Source of the DNA: Cyclobacterium salsum
Lineage (GTDB): Bacteria; Bacteroidota; Bacteroidia; Cytophagales; Cyclobacteriaceae
Reading direction: 5' to 3'
Assembly: GCF_010119245.1 (NCBI RefSeq)
Contig: NZ_WNKG01000016.1
Location: 40,951 to 104,950, forward strand
DNA length: 64,000 bases
Shown: positions 1 through 9,020 of the stretch, piece by piece
Position numbering within the stretch: the stretch's first letter is position 1
How the letters are laid out: each line of letters opens with the position of its first letter
Translations under genes and position numbers: made by a program
The notes under the pieces: model-generated
The model's input: the letters and a program-made list of their open reading frames with translations, nothing else
Database searches by the model: none
What the model was told of the DNA's origin: nothing

Positions 1-73
1 GCCACAAGAAAACATGACTAAATACCAGAATGCCTAGTGCTATTCCTATAAATATAAGGGTTTCTCTTTCCAT
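1..73 (-). CDS. N-terminus of a small or membrane protein, cut by the window edge
   Basis: An ATG on the minus strand at position 73 opens a frame that runs off the window edge without a stop. The 24 visible residues start METLIF-like (MERETLIF) and then form a hydrophobic stretch (IGIALGILVFSHVFLW), as in a first membrane segment. The product cannot be named. It would be divergent from cstA, with about 165 bases of AT-rich sequence between them. The short visible length means this could also be a chance open frame. Confidence 0.4.
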   Translation of the reverse strand, partial: MERETLIFIGIALGILVFSHVFLW

Positions 74-238
74 GGCGAAAATGGGGGGCTTTGTGAGGAG
101 AATCAGGGGCAGGATTAAAATTTCCTTTCTTAAAGCTTGGCTTTCATGCCAAAAACTGATTATTTTTTTAAATTAGGGTTTATTTCTGACGAAATCAATT
201 TTCTGATTATCTTTAAGTAATTAATCCGAATCCATACC

Positions 239-1870
239 ATGCAACTCACCCATCTATTTGTTTTTTCTGCTATCATATTGACTGCTGCCTATTTTATTTA
301 CGGGAAATACGTCTTTAAAAAATTTAAGATCAACAACGATAACCTCACCCCGTCGCATCGGTTAAACGACGGGGTAGACTATGTGCCTAGTAAACCTATA
401 GTCGTTTTGGGTCATCATTTTGCATCCATTGCAGGGGCTGGACCCATAGTCGGCCCCATCATTGCGATTACGTTTGGATGGGTGCCTGCTGTCATTTGGA
501 TTTTAATAGGGGGGATCTTCTTTGGTGCGGTTCATGATCTTGGGAGCATGGTAGCCTCGCTTAGAAATGACGGCAAATCCATCGGTGTTATCATCCAAAA
601 TAACATCGGTAAAAAGGGGAAGCGGCTGTTCATTCTCTTTAGTTTTTCGACGTTGATTTTGATTATTGCTGTTTTTGCAGATATCATCGCCAAAACCTTT
701 GTAAGTAATCCAGGCGTGGCTTCGGCTTCAATCCTGTTTATCATCCTGGCGGTTTTATTTGGTCTGGTGACCAAATGGACCGGCAATCGAAAGAAAGCCT
801 TTTTAATAGCCTCTGTTGTGGGGGTGTCTTTGATGTACTTTTTTGTCTACCTGGGCATGCAGATTCCCTTTGTCCTTAATTACCAGGTATGGATTTATAT
901 TCTACTTATCTATGCTTTTGTAGCCTCTGTTACGCCGGTGTCCATGCTGCTACAGCCAAGAGACTATCTTAATAGTTTTTTGTTATATGGTTTAATTCTG
1001 GCGGCTATCGTGGGGGTTTTTGTAGCCAATCCAACCATCGCCATGGATACCAAAGTATACGTGTCCGATGAAAACCTCGGGTATCTTTTTCCAGTTCTTT
1101 TCGTTACCATTGCCTGCGGTGCCATTAGTGGGTTTCATTCCTTGGTTGCCTCCGGAACCACTTCCAAACAACTTGACAAAGAGACCGATGCCAAATTGGT
1201 TGGTTTTGGGGGAATGTTGATCGAGTCGTTTTTGGCAATTATCTCGGTAGGTGCCGTTGTGGTATTGACCCGCTCGGATTACTTGTCACGGCTGGGAGCA
1301 GAAGGACCGGTACCTTTATTTGCAGACGGATTGGGAGCCATCATTTCTTCCATGGGGATATCCGAAACGTTTGCAGTAGGATTTGTGGCCTTGACCGTGT
1401 CGGCATTTGCCCTGACCACCCTGGACACCTGTACCCGTTTGGCCAGATTCACCCTTCAGGAATATTTTGAAGATGTAAAGCAGCCTGTTGGTAAGAAAAT
1501 TTCTCAAAACCGATACATTTCCACCGGTGTAGTGGTGGTGCTTTCTGTTCTTTTGCTAGGCAGTGGTGGTTTTGCCACGCTCTGGCCTATCTTTGGATCC
1601 GCCAATCAACTCCTGGCGGCTTTGGCACTTCTGACCATATCCGTGTGGTTAATCAAGAAAAAGATTAACCCGACCTTTGTGACCATTCCCATGTTTTTCA
1701 TGTTTACGGTGACCTTGAGTTCACTGGGGCTATTTGCCTGGCAGAATTTTCAGAAAGATGCGTATGTGCTATCCATCATTGCAGCCATTTTGTTTGTCCT
1801 TTCCTTTGCCCTTATATTCCTGGCCAAAAAAAGTTTGACGAAAGAAGCGGAAGTAAAAGAACTGGTCTAG
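239..1870 (+). CDS. cstA: CstA-family carbon starvation / pyruvate-peptide transporter
   Basis: The 543-residue product is a polytopic inner-membrane protein of the CstA family, whose characterised members take up pyruvate or peptides under carbon limitation. The N-terminal half carries the family hallmark around residues 60-110 (HHFASIAGAGPIVGPIIA, then FGAVHDLGSM and SLRNDGKS), and LATLDTCTRLARF-type sequence (TTLDTCTRLARFTLQEY) appears near residue 395-410. About a dozen or more hydrophobic segments are visible. It is shorter than the roughly 700-residue enterobacterial CstA and matches the shorter form of the family. It is a single gene that ends in its own terminator hairpin. The substrate cannot be told from sequence. 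Confidence 0.92.
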   Translation: MQLTHLFVFSAIILTAAYFIYGKYVFKKFKINNDNLTPSHRLNDGVDYVPSKPIVVLGHHFASIAGAGPIVGPIIAITFGWVPAVIWILIGGIFFGAVHDLGSMVASLRNDGKSIGVIIQNNIGKKGKRLFILFSFSTLILIIAVFADIIAKTFVSNPGVASASILFIILAVLFGLVTKWTGNRKKAFLIASVVGVSLMYFFVYLGMQIPFVLNYQVWIYILLIYAFVASVTPVSMLLQPRDYLNSFLLYGLILAAIVGVFVANPTIAMDTKVYVSDENLGYLFPVLFVTIACGAISGFHSLVASGTTSKQLDKETDAKLVGFGGMLIESFLAIISVGAVVVLTRSDYLSRLGAEGPVPLFADGLGAIISSMGISETFAVGFVALTVSAFALTTLDTCTRLARFTLQEYFEDVKQPVGKKISQNRYISTGVVVVLSVLLLGSGGFATLWPIFGSANQLLAALALLTISVWLIKKKINPTFVTIPMFFMFTVTLSSLGLFAWQNFQKDAYVLSIIAAILFVLSFALIFLAKKSLTKEAEVKELV

Positions 1871-1893
1871 TCGTCCGCGAATAGACCAGTTCT
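1858..1893 (+). terminator. Hairpin terminator formed partly by the cstA 3' codons
   Basis: AGAACTGGTCTA (1858-1869) and TAGACCAGTTCT (1882-1893) form a perfect 12-bp stem with a 12-base loop. The left arm is the end of the cstA coding sequence including part of its stop codon. No long T-run follows, so termination strength is uncertain; the hairpin may also protect the mRNA 3' end. It lies between convergent genes. Confidence 0.6.
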
Positions 1894-1934
1894 CATAACA
1901 CTAAGTTTTATAAGAAAATGGTGGACGAAGATCA

Positions 1935-2516
1935 TCAAAATAACCTGAACCCAAGCGAGACGATCAGCTGATTTTGTCGCTGGTCTGTTTGTACCTGGGG
2001 GAAGGTATTCACAGAATTAGATAGCGCCCCTTCGTATTTCAGATCCATCAAAAAGTTACCAATATCTACGCCGACTCCTGCCTGGTAGCCATAGGTGAAT
2101 TCTTCTTTTGGCGGTATGATTTTTTGCCGGGTACCATTATCGGCTACCATGTCTCCATTGATCAGGTAACTGGCAACTGGTCCTGCCTGAAGCCGTAAAA
2201 CTCCTCCCAATTTCACTCCTATCATTAAGGGGATGTCTAACCGATCGAAGGAAACGTCATAATTAAAGGAGTTGTCGGAAAAGGAGCCACCGGTATTGGT
2301 ATACAGTACCTCCGGTTGAAGGAAAATAATGGGTAAATTAATCCGGGCAAATGCTCCTAAATGGTAGCCCATTTTGGAATCCTCTCCCTGGAAACCGTCC
2401 GTCACGTGTACGTCTCCTTGAGAAACACCAAATTTTGGACCGATGCTGAAAACCTGTCCCTTTACTTCTCCTAACAATAACCCGGAGAAAAGAATTGCAA
2501 TTACTAAATTTTTCAT
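1935..2516 (-). CDS. PorT-like outer-membrane beta-barrel protein
   Basis: The 193-residue product begins with a signal peptide (MKNLVIAILFSGLLLGEVKG, then Q). The rest alternates in the way of an 8-stranded outer-membrane barrel: FSIGPKFGVSQG, LGAFARINLP, FLQPEVLYT, FDRLDIPLMIGVKLG, LRLQAGPVASYL and a C-terminal strand ending LGFRLF. The pattern (KFGV, LQPEvlYT, LDIPLMIGVK, aGP) is that of the Bacteroidota outer membrane beta-barrel / porin family (PorT-like, PF13568). It is a single gene converging on cstA. Members range from T9SS PorT to unassigned porins, so no specific role is claimed. Confidence 0.82.
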   Translation of the reverse strand: MKNLVIAILFSGLLLGEVKGQVFSIGPKFGVSQGDVHVTDGFQGEDSKMGYHLGAFARINLPIIFLQPEVLYTNTGGSFSDNSFNYDVSFDRLDIPLMIGVKLGGVLRLQAGPVASYLINGDMVADNGTRQKIIPPKEEFTYGYQAGVGVDIGNFLMDLKYEGALSNSVNTFPQVQTDQRQNQLIVSLGFRLF

Positions 2517-2730
2517 CTGTTAATGCTGGTTAAAATAGTTAATGAATATTCTTGCCCTGATAACTAATTTTGTGCCATTTTTAGTATTCCTGCTTTCATT
2601 TTTTTCTAATTTTGACCTTTTAGTTTGGAAAAAGTGTGAACAATGTATGGTTTACATACGTTACGGCGTTGTTTCTCGTGACGTTGGTAATTAGCAGAAG
2701 AAAAATTCGAGCCGATTAAAATCCTATTGC

Positions 2731-3498
2731 ATGAAATTTTTAATTAACAAGCTTGCCTTTTATGGGCTACTCATTGGGGGGCTTTATGCTTGTTCAGTGC
2801 CTGAACGAGAAGATCCTTTTGTAGGACTGGCGGCTGCCAGGTGGGATGTTGGAAAATCAGCTAACTTTTTATTATCTGATGATCGGTTTACAAATTTGGA
2901 GCTGGAAATTGTTTACATGGAAGGATATAAGCCAACGGATTACCTGATGGAATCCATGGTTGAATTCCTTCAGGAAATAACGCGCAAACCCGGAGGTATT
3001 GAAATCATAGAAAATGAAATACCTGCGGAGGGCCAGGAATACTATTCCACCCAGGATATTGGTGATTTGGAGGACCGGTATCGCGAGTGCTATAATGAGG
3101 GAAATACGTTATCGGTGTTTTTTTTAGTAGTAGACGGTTCTTTCATGCCGGATGAAGAAGGATTTTTCACCATAGGAGCTGCTTACCGAAATACAAGCAT
3201 GGTTCTATTTGGAAAGAGAATTTCCGACAACTCCGGGGGATTCGGAAGACCCTCCAGAGGAACACTGGAAACTACCACTGCTTTGCACGAATTGGGTCAT
3301 CTTTTGGGATTGGTAAATGTCGGAAGTGAAATGGTCACCCCACATGAGGATCAGGGAAAGGAATATCATTGTGACGATGACTCCTGTTTGATGTATTGGG
3401 CAGTAGAAACCAGCAATGTATTACGATTCACCCCACAAACCATTCCCAGGCTGGATGAAAACTGCCGAAAGGACCTACGCGCCAACGGAGGAAGGTAA
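2731..3498 (+). CDS. Lipoprotein zinc metalloprotease, archaemetzincin-like motif with an insertion
   Basis: The 255-residue product has a lipoprotein signal peptide (GGLYAC, lipid Cys21). A zinc-protease site lies at residues 186-193 (HELGHLLG). After a 20-residue gap comes C214-x4-C219-x-Met221 (HCDDDSCLMY). Archaemetzincins have HExxHxxG-x3-C-x4-C-x-M, so this looks like the same site with extra residues carrying His205 (VTPHED) and His213. It is therefore probably a cell-surface or periplasmic protease; which histidine is the third zinc ligand is not clear. A TAatTTTG promoter-like box lies at 2607-2614. The gene ends in a strong bidirectional hairpin. Confidence 0.75.
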   Translation: MKFLINKLAFYGLLIGGLYACSVPEREDPFVGLAAARWDVGKSANFLLSDDRFTNLELEIVYMEGYKPTDYLMESMVEFLQEITRKPGGIEIIENEIPAEGQEYYSTQDIGDLEDRYRECYNEGNTLSVFFLVVDGSFMPDEEGFFTIGAAYRNTSMVLFGKRISDNSGGFGRPSRGTLETTTALHELGHLLGLVNVGSEMVTPHEDQGKEYHCDDDSCLMYWAVETSNVLRFTPQTIPRLDENCRKDLRANGGR

Positions 3499-3499
3499 A

Positions 3500-3523
3500 T
3501 TCCCCCCGATGATTCGGGGGGAA
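3500..3523. terminator. Bidirectional GC-rich terminator hairpin
   Basis: TTCCCCCCGA, loop TGAT, TCGGGGGGAA gives a perfect 10-bp stem directly after the stop codon of the metalloprotease gene and 5 bases before the end of the convergent gene. There is no T-run, but the symmetric stem suits transcripts from both sides. Confidence 0.6.
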
Positions 3524-3527
3524 GGGT

Positions 3528-4655
3528 TCAAAATTGGTTAAAAGGACTTGTTTCTTTTTTAACAAATCTCCACGCCAATCCTACATTGAGGAGGTAGTCG
3601 GCAAAAGCAGCATCCCCGTGGCGGTAATTATCAGGGGTAGTCGCCGCAATGTCCGTTACGCTTCTCGTTCGGTTTCTGTGCAAGGCTACCGGCACATTCA
3701 AGTTAATCGTAAAGTTATTGATCATGTAACTAAAACCGGGCTCGATTGAAATTACATACCCGGGTCGTCGGAATCCTTCATCTCCACCAAAAAGGTCCTT
3801 GACAGGAACTCCTTCTACCCGTCCCCCTAAAGACATCCCTAATCCGTGTACAAAGAGAGACTTAAAGATTCCGGCCCTAAAGGCAAATTGATCGGGAACC
3901 GCCATGATGGCTTCATTCGATAAAACGGGGCTTAAGGTTTCCCGAAAGGTACGAGTGCCATTCGTTGTTCGGGGATTGATGAGGTAGAAGCCATCGTAAT
4001 ACAGGACGAACTCTTTCCCTAAAAAGCGAAGGCCCTGGGTGTCCAAAATGAGTCCGAAACCGCCGTCTCCAGGCTGAATGGATTGATCTACCGGTCTTCT
4101 TTCCTGACTTCCAGACTCGCTTACATTATAGAAGGTGCTTTTCGCATTATAATTTCCGGTGGGTAATTTTATACTGGCTCCAATTGCCATGTTTCCATTT
4201 GTGGCTTTGTCACCACTTAAGAGCCAATAACCTGCCCCTATTCTCATATCCGCTATTCCCTGCGAGTAGCTGCTGTGCCTTTCGGTTCTGCCATGTTCGT
4301 ATAAGGAACTTCTCTCATTGTAAACAAAGGGTAAGGATACCAGTCCGTAAAGCCGATTAGTAAACGCATAGCTGATGTTCAGGTCCACCGAATGGGACCA
4401 GTTAATCACTTCTGTGTTGTTGGTAACACGGTCGGGCTCTTCATGCGAACCCTTAAAATGCCTGAAAGAGCGGAAATACCGGTAGTTTGTGAGTACATTC
4501 CATTCCCCTTGTTGAAGGAGTTCTCCCTGGTTGAGGGAGTTGCCAATTCCTGAGAACTGCCGGATGGCTACGCATCCCTGGGCATTTACCCTTATCTCTG
4601 ACAGAAAGAGCAAGATAATGGTGCAAGAAATAAGTAAAGAATATTTATTTTCCAT
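3528..4655 (-). CDS. Outer-membrane beta-barrel protein (phenol MetA-like transporter type)
   Basis: The 375-residue product has a signal peptide (SCTIILLFLSEIRVNA, then QG). Many amphipathic strands follow: GEWNVLTNYRYFRSFRHF, LNISYAFTNRLYGLVSLPFVYNERSS, DMRIGAGYWLL, AIGASIKLPTGNY and a final LLNVGLAWRF strand. The phrase GxSIKLPTGNY resembles the MetA-pathway/transporter family of outer-membrane proteins in Bacteroidota. It has no evident operon partner and the substrate is unknown. The upstream gap 4656-4834 shows no clear element. Confidence 0.6.
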   Translation of the reverse strand: MENKYSLLISCTIILLFLSEIRVNAQGCVAIRQFSGIGNSLNQGELLQQGEWNVLTNYRYFRSFRHFKGSHEEPDRVTNNTEVINWSHSVDLNISYAFTNRLYGLVSLPFVYNERSSLYEHGRTERHSSYSQGIADMRIGAGYWLLSGDKATNGNMAIGASIKLPTGNYNAKSTFYNVSESGSQERRPVDQSIQPGDGGFGLILDTQGLRFLGKEFVLYYDGFYLINPRTTNGTRTFRETLSPVLSNEAIMAVPDQFAFRAGIFKSLFVHGLGMSLGGRVEGVPVKDLFGGDEGFRRPGYVISIEPGFSYMINNFTINLNVPVALHRNRTRSVTDIAATTPDNYRHGDAAFADYLLNVGLAWRFVKKETSPFNQF

Positions 4656-4834
4656 TGGTTAAGTGCATTAGCGTAAAATAGTAATTTAATGATGGGCACC
4701 CACATGTGTTTCCTATCGTTTGTCGCTAGAGCTTTCAGCCAAAAGCGTTGTTGTTACCAAACAAGCAGTAGCCGGGCCTTAAGACAATTGATCGAAAGAC
4801 CGGGTTTATCGGAGAGGTAAGAAGAAAGAAAATT

Positions 4835-5401
4835 TTATTTCAGGTGGTGTGCCAGTGGTGCAAAAAATGCATTCCAGGGTGGAGGAGTAGGTAATTGAAG
4901 GAAAATTTTATCCCAAATAGACGGAAGTAATCCTTTCCAATGGTGTTGGCTTAAATCGGGGATCGAAAAATGGGAGGAAAAAAGCGATAGGAGGTAGTCC
5001 TTGACCGAGGGTTGGCTGATTATTTTATTCTGCTCGCTTGAATTGGTGGTTTCCACCAGGGATAATACCCACTGTTTGGTATTTAATTCCAAAATGATTT
5101 TCGCCCGATCGGGTACATAAACCAGTTCGAAGGTGTCATTAATAAATCTTTTTTTGATGGCCCGATAGGCTTTTCCGTCCAGTTTGAAAGGGATATTAGC
5201 CAGCTGAAAGCCTTCTTCTTCGAATGAATAGGGGAGCTTCATCGGGATTTTCATGACCCGTTTTCCATCGAAAGATTCATGGAAGACCCTTTGCACCCAA
5301 TCCTTTTCAATTTTGTATTGATACGCGGCATAGAAGGCATAGAACCCAAAATGGTAACAGGTAAAACACCCTAAGAGCAGTATGGCCACGAATTGCTTCA
5401 T
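4835..5401 (-). CDS. Unrecognised protein with N-terminal hydrophobic segment
   Basis: I do not recognise this 188-residue product. It starts with a hydrophobic segment (MKQFVAILLLGCFTCYHFGFYAFYAAY) that could be a signal anchor. The rest is soluble-looking, with charged and aromatic residues and a proline-rich end (LPTPPPWNAFF). It is transcribed in the same direction as the DUF4834 gene upstream of it, 85 bases away, and could be cotranscribed. Its codon use is like that of its neighbours and nothing suggests that it is broken. Confidence 0.55.
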   Translation of the reverse strand: MKQFVAILLLGCFTCYHFGFYAFYAAYQYKIEKDWVQRVFHESFDGKRVMKIPMKLPYSFEEEGFQLANIPFKLDGKAYRAIKKRFINDTFELVYVPDRAKIILELNTKQWVLSLVETTNSSEQNKIISQPSVKDYLLSLFSSHFSIPDLSQHHWKGLLPSIWDKIFLQLPTPPPWNAFFAPLAHHLK

Positions 5402-5486
5402 TCCTATCTAAAACTATCAAAAAATTGGGAATAAAGTAGGGATTTTTTTTGCGGATTAGAATAAATTCAAAAAATACGATCTGTTG

Positions 5487-5750
5487 TTAATCTTTTACTT
5501 CCTCATAATCGATGTAATCGCCACCAGAAATGTTTCCGGATGATCCTTTTTTCTGGTCGCCAGGCACGAAATCCACGTTTACGTTTCCGTCCTTCGGTTT
5601 ATTTTTTTTTCTAGCTTCTTCCCGCTGAGCAGCCTGAACCTGATCAGCAAACTTTTTAAGTTTGCTATTCAGGAAGTAACGAAGCAGACTTGAAAATATC
5701 CAACCCAGCGCAATGAAGAATATAATAATCTTTAAAATCATGGTAACCAA
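5487..5750 (-). CDS. DUF4834-family small membrane protein
   Basis: The 87-residue product has one N-terminal membrane helix (ILKIIIFFIALGWIFSSLLRYFL). A basic stretch (SKLKKFADQVQAAQREEARKKNKPKDG) and an acidic tail (GDYIDYEEVKD) follow. This layout, including the terminal DYIDYEEV, is typical of DUF4834, a small family found in Bacteroidota with no known function. It probably sits in the inner membrane with a cytoplasmic tail. The gene follows carB in the same direction, but carB has a terminator in between. Confidence 0.75.
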   Translation of the reverse strand: MVTMILKIIIFFIALGWIFSSLLRYFLNSKLKKFADQVQAAQREEARKKNKPKDGNVNVDFVPGDQKKGSSGNISGGDYIDYEEVKD

Positions 5751-5892
5751 TTTTGAAAATCCAGTGATTGAAAAGGGACTGATACGTTATCCCCTTAATC
5801 TCCTAACGGAAATTTTCATTTCACCATTCAATATTAAAAGAAAAAAAATAGAAATACCAATTCGGTTTTCTCCCGAGCGTAGTAAAAAATAG

Positions 5893-5918
5893 CCCGGCCT
5901 CGGGTAAAGGAGGCCGGG
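5893..5918 (-). terminator. Rho-independent terminator of carB
   Basis: On the minus strand CCCGGCCTC, an 8-base loop, and GAGGCCGGG form a perfect 9-bp stem followed by CTATTTTTT. It starts about 20 bases after the carB stop codon, so it ends the carB transcript. Confidence 0.85.
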
Positions 5919-5938
5919 ATTTAGAGACGCTGCGAACA

Positions 5939-8758
5939 TTACCTGCTCAGGTAAAGGTTTCTCTCAGCATAGATTTTAAGAAAGTAATCATCCATCAAAT
6001 CATCGATAAAATAAATAGCTTCTCCCGTTGATTTCATTTCAGGTCCCAGTTCCTTGTTGACATTTGGGAATTTATGGAATGAAAAAACCGGTTCTTTGAT
6101 GGCATACCCTTTTTTGATGGGGGCGAAATCGAAATCCTTCACTTTCTTCTCTCCCAGCATCACCTTAGTGGCAAAGTTAACATAGGGTTCCTGATAAGCT
6201 TTGCAGATAAAGGGAACCGTTCGGGATGCCCTGGGATTTGCTTCGATGACGTAAACTTTGTCGTTTTTTATGGCAAACTGAATATTAATCAGGCCTTTGG
6301 TTTCCAGGGCTAAAGCAATTTTCTCGGTAAAGGTTTCAATTTGCCGGATGACCAGGTCCCCGAGATTATAGGGAGGCAGTACGGCATACGAGTCGCCGGA
6401 ATGGATTCCAGCTGGCTCTATGTGTTGCATGATTCCGATGATATAGACATTTTCTCCGTCGCAAATAGCGTCAGCCTCGGCCTCAATGGCACCTTCCAGG
6501 AAATGATCGAGCAGTATTTCATTATTAGGAATGTCTCGTAGCACGTTTACTACATGCTGTTCCAGCTCTTTTTCATTGATAACGATCTTCATTCCCTGGC
6601 CACCCAGCACATAAGAAGGTCTTACCAATAGGGGGAATCCTAATGTTTTGCAAAGCTCCAGTGCCTCGTCTGTGCTGTGAATGGTGCCAAATTCGGGGTA
6701 AGGAACTCCGTTTTCTTTGAGTAAAGTCGAAAATTGTCCTCGATCTTCTGCCAGGTCAAGCGCCCGGAAACTGGTGCCCAGAATGGGTATATTGTATTTA
6801 TCCAGCTTTTCGGCCAACTTTAGCGCCGTTTGTCCTCCCAATTGCACAATGACACCAACGGGTTTTTCATGGAGAATGATCTCATAAATATGTTCCCAAA
6901 ATACCGGCTCAAAGTAAAGCTTATCCGCAATGTCAAAGTCGGTGGAAACCGTCTCAGGGTTACAGTTTATCATGATGGTTTCATAGCCGCATTCCTTTGC
7001 TGCCAACACCCCATGGACACAGGAGTAGTCAAACTCAATTCCCTGACCTACGCGGTTAGGGCCTGAGCCCAAGACTACTACCTTTTTCTTATCAGAAACT
7101 TCGGATTCGTTTTCCTCACCGAAGCTGGAGTAGAAATAGGGGGTTTGGGCTTCAAATTCGGCAGCGCAGGTATCTACCAATTTGAATACCCGGCGAATAC
7201 CCATTTCATCCCTTCTTTTGTTGAAGACCTCACTTTCCAGGCATCCCAGTAAATGGGCTATTTGCCTGTCTGCATACCCCTTATGCTTTGCTTTTTTCAT
7301 CAGTTCTGCATCGATGGTCTGCAGGGTTTCTTTTCCCAGCGTGATGTCCAAATGCACCAACTCCTCAATTTGCTTCAAAAACCATTTGTCAATTTTGGTC
7401 AGATCTTGAATAGTCCGGAAGGAAATTCCAAGTTTAAAGGCATCGTAAATGTGGAATAACCTGTTCCAGCTTGGGTTGGCCAGGCTATATAGAATTTCTT
7501 CCTGATTTTTCAGTTCCTTACCATCCGCTCCAAGTCCATTTCGTTTGATTTCCAGTGATTGACAGGCCTTTTGAAGGGCTTCCTGGAAGTTGCGGCCGAT
7601 GCCCATTACTTCCCCGACCGCTTTCATGGAAAGCCCCAGTTTTCTGTCGGACCCTTTAAATTTATCAAAATTCCATCGTGGAATTTTCACGATTACATAA
7701 TCGATGGCTGGCTCAAAAAAGGCGGAGGTGTTTCCGGTGATAGAGTTTTTCAATTCGTCCAGATTGTACCCTATGGAGAGTTTGGCTGCTACTTTAGCAA
7801 TGGGGTAGCCCGTTGCCTTAGAAGCCAGTGCGGAGGATCTGGAAACCCGGGGATTGATTTCCACACCAATGATGGTTTGGTTGTCCGGGCTCACGGCAAA
7901 CTGAACATTGCATCCGCCGGCGAAATTACCAATGCCTTCCATCATGCGAATGGCCTTGTTTCTCATTTCCTGATATACCGTATCTGGAAGCGTCATGGCG
8001 GGGGCAACAGTGATTGAATCTCCGGTATGTACACCCATGGGGTCAAAGTTCTCAATAGAACAGATGACCACCATATTACCGATATTATCGCGCAATACTT
8101 CCAGCTCGTATTCTTTCCATCCAAGAATACTTTGCTCTACCAATACCTCGTGGGTAGGGGAGGCCTGCAGGCCAGCGCTAAGTGCTTTTTCAAAATTTTC
8201 CGGACCGTCAACAAACCCTCCTCCGGTGCCTCCCAGCGTATAGGAAGGTCGGATGACCAGGGGAAAACCGATTTCCTGGGCAATTTCTTTTCCCTGAAGA
8301 AAGGAAGTAGCTGTTCGCCCAATGCAAACGTCTACGTTTAACTTTTCCATCAATGCCTTGAATTTTTCCCTGTTTTCAGCAGTTTCAATGGCATCTATGT
8401 CTACGCCGATCATTTTTGTCCCGAATTTTTGCCAGATTCCTGCCTTGTCACAATCAATGGCAAGATTGAGTGCTGTCTGTCCGCCCATGGTCGGCAATAC
8501 ACAATCAATATCCGGATGCTCTTTCAAAATCTGAACGATGGATTTTTTCTCCAAAGGCAACAAGTAAACATTGTCAGCCGTCACCGGATCGGTCATTATG
8601 GTAGCCGGATTGGAATTAATTAGGGTTACTTTGATTCCTTCTTCCCGGAGGGAACGGGCTGCCTGGGAGCCGGCGTAATCAAATTCACAGGCCTGACCAA
8701 TGATGATGGGCCCGCTTCCGATGATGAGGACATGTTTGATGCTACTGTCTTTTGGCAT
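5939..8758 (-). CDS. carB: Carbamoyl-phosphate synthase large subunit lacking the allosteric domain
   Basis: The 939-residue product makes carbamoyl phosphate from bicarbonate, ATP and glutamine-derived ammonia, for pyrimidines and arginine. Both homologous ATP-grasp halves are visible. The first has LIIGSGPIIIGQACEFDY near residue 10, and RPSYTLGGTGGG near 170. The second has VVLGSGPNRVGQGIEFDY near 560, then RPSYVLGGQGM, with EANPRASRTVPF near 850. The protein ends about 80 residues later, where the second synthetase domain ends. The C-terminal MGS-like regulatory domain (about 130 residues in the roughly 1,070-residue enterobacterial enzyme) is absent. No carA partner lies in this window. 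A TAATTTTG box at 8802-8809 is the likely promoter. Confidence 0.96.
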   Translation of the reverse strand: MPKDSSIKHVLIIGSGPIIIGQACEFDYAGSQAARSLREEGIKVTLINSNPATIMTDPVTADNVYLLPLEKKSIVQILKEHPDIDCVLPTMGGQTALNLAIDCDKAGIWQKFGTKMIGVDIDAIETAENREKFKALMEKLNVDVCIGRTATSFLQGKEIAQEIGFPLVIRPSYTLGGTGGGFVDGPENFEKALSAGLQASPTHEVLVEQSILGWKEYELEVLRDNIGNMVVICSIENFDPMGVHTGDSITVAPAMTLPDTVYQEMRNKAIRMMEGIGNFAGGCNVQFAVSPDNQTIIGVEINPRVSRSSALASKATGYPIAKVAAKLSIGYNLDELKNSITGNTSAFFEPAIDYVIVKIPRWNFDKFKGSDRKLGLSMKAVGEVMGIGRNFQEALQKACQSLEIKRNGLGADGKELKNQEEILYSLANPSWNRLFHIYDAFKLGISFRTIQDLTKIDKWFLKQIEELVHLDITLGKETLQTIDAELMKKAKHKGYADRQIAHLLGCLESEVFNKRRDEMGIRRVFKLVDTCAAEFEAQTPYFYSSFGEENESEVSDKKKVVVLGSGPNRVGQGIEFDYSCVHGVLAAKECGYETIMINCNPETVSTDFDIADKLYFEPVFWEHIYEIILHEKPVGVIVQLGGQTALKLAEKLDKYNIPILGTSFRALDLAEDRGQFSTLLKENGVPYPEFGTIHSTDEALELCKTLGFPLLVRPSYVLGGQGMKIVINEKELEQHVVNVLRDIPNNEILLDHFLEGAIEAEADAICDGENVYIIGIMQHIEPAGIHSGDSYAVLPPYNLGDLVIRQIETFTEKIALALETKGLINIQFAIKNDKVYVIEANPRASRTVPFICKAYQEPYVNFATKVMLGEKKVKDFDFAPIKKGYAIKEPVFSFHKFPNVNKELGPEMKSTGEAIYFIDDLMDDYFLKIYAERNLYLSR

Positions 8759-8801
8759 GCTTGATGGTTTTAGAAGTGCTTTACTTTTGGCTAAATTGGT
8801 G

Positions 8802-8809
8802 CAAAATTA
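8802..8809 (-). promoter_or_regulatory. Candidate -7 promoter box for carB
   Basis: The minus strand reads TAATTTTG, followed by CACC, a match to the Bacteroidota TAnnTTTG -7 element, 44 bases upstream of the carB start. A clear -33 TTG is not obvious. Confidence 0.45.
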
Positions 8810-9020
8810 AACAAATTTATTAAAGATGCACGGAAAACCCCCGCCCGTTTCATAAACTAATATCGCTTCACTTTGCGAAATACCGTTTAGGCCGTTACTA
8901 AATCAAATGGGTTTTCTTTTTATAATGACCCTACCAAGGTTGCCAACCCGTGAATTGCAAGGGACTGTTGTGAAATGCAGTGCTTGTTTGTACATTTATT
9001 TCTCCAACGACTAGTAAACT

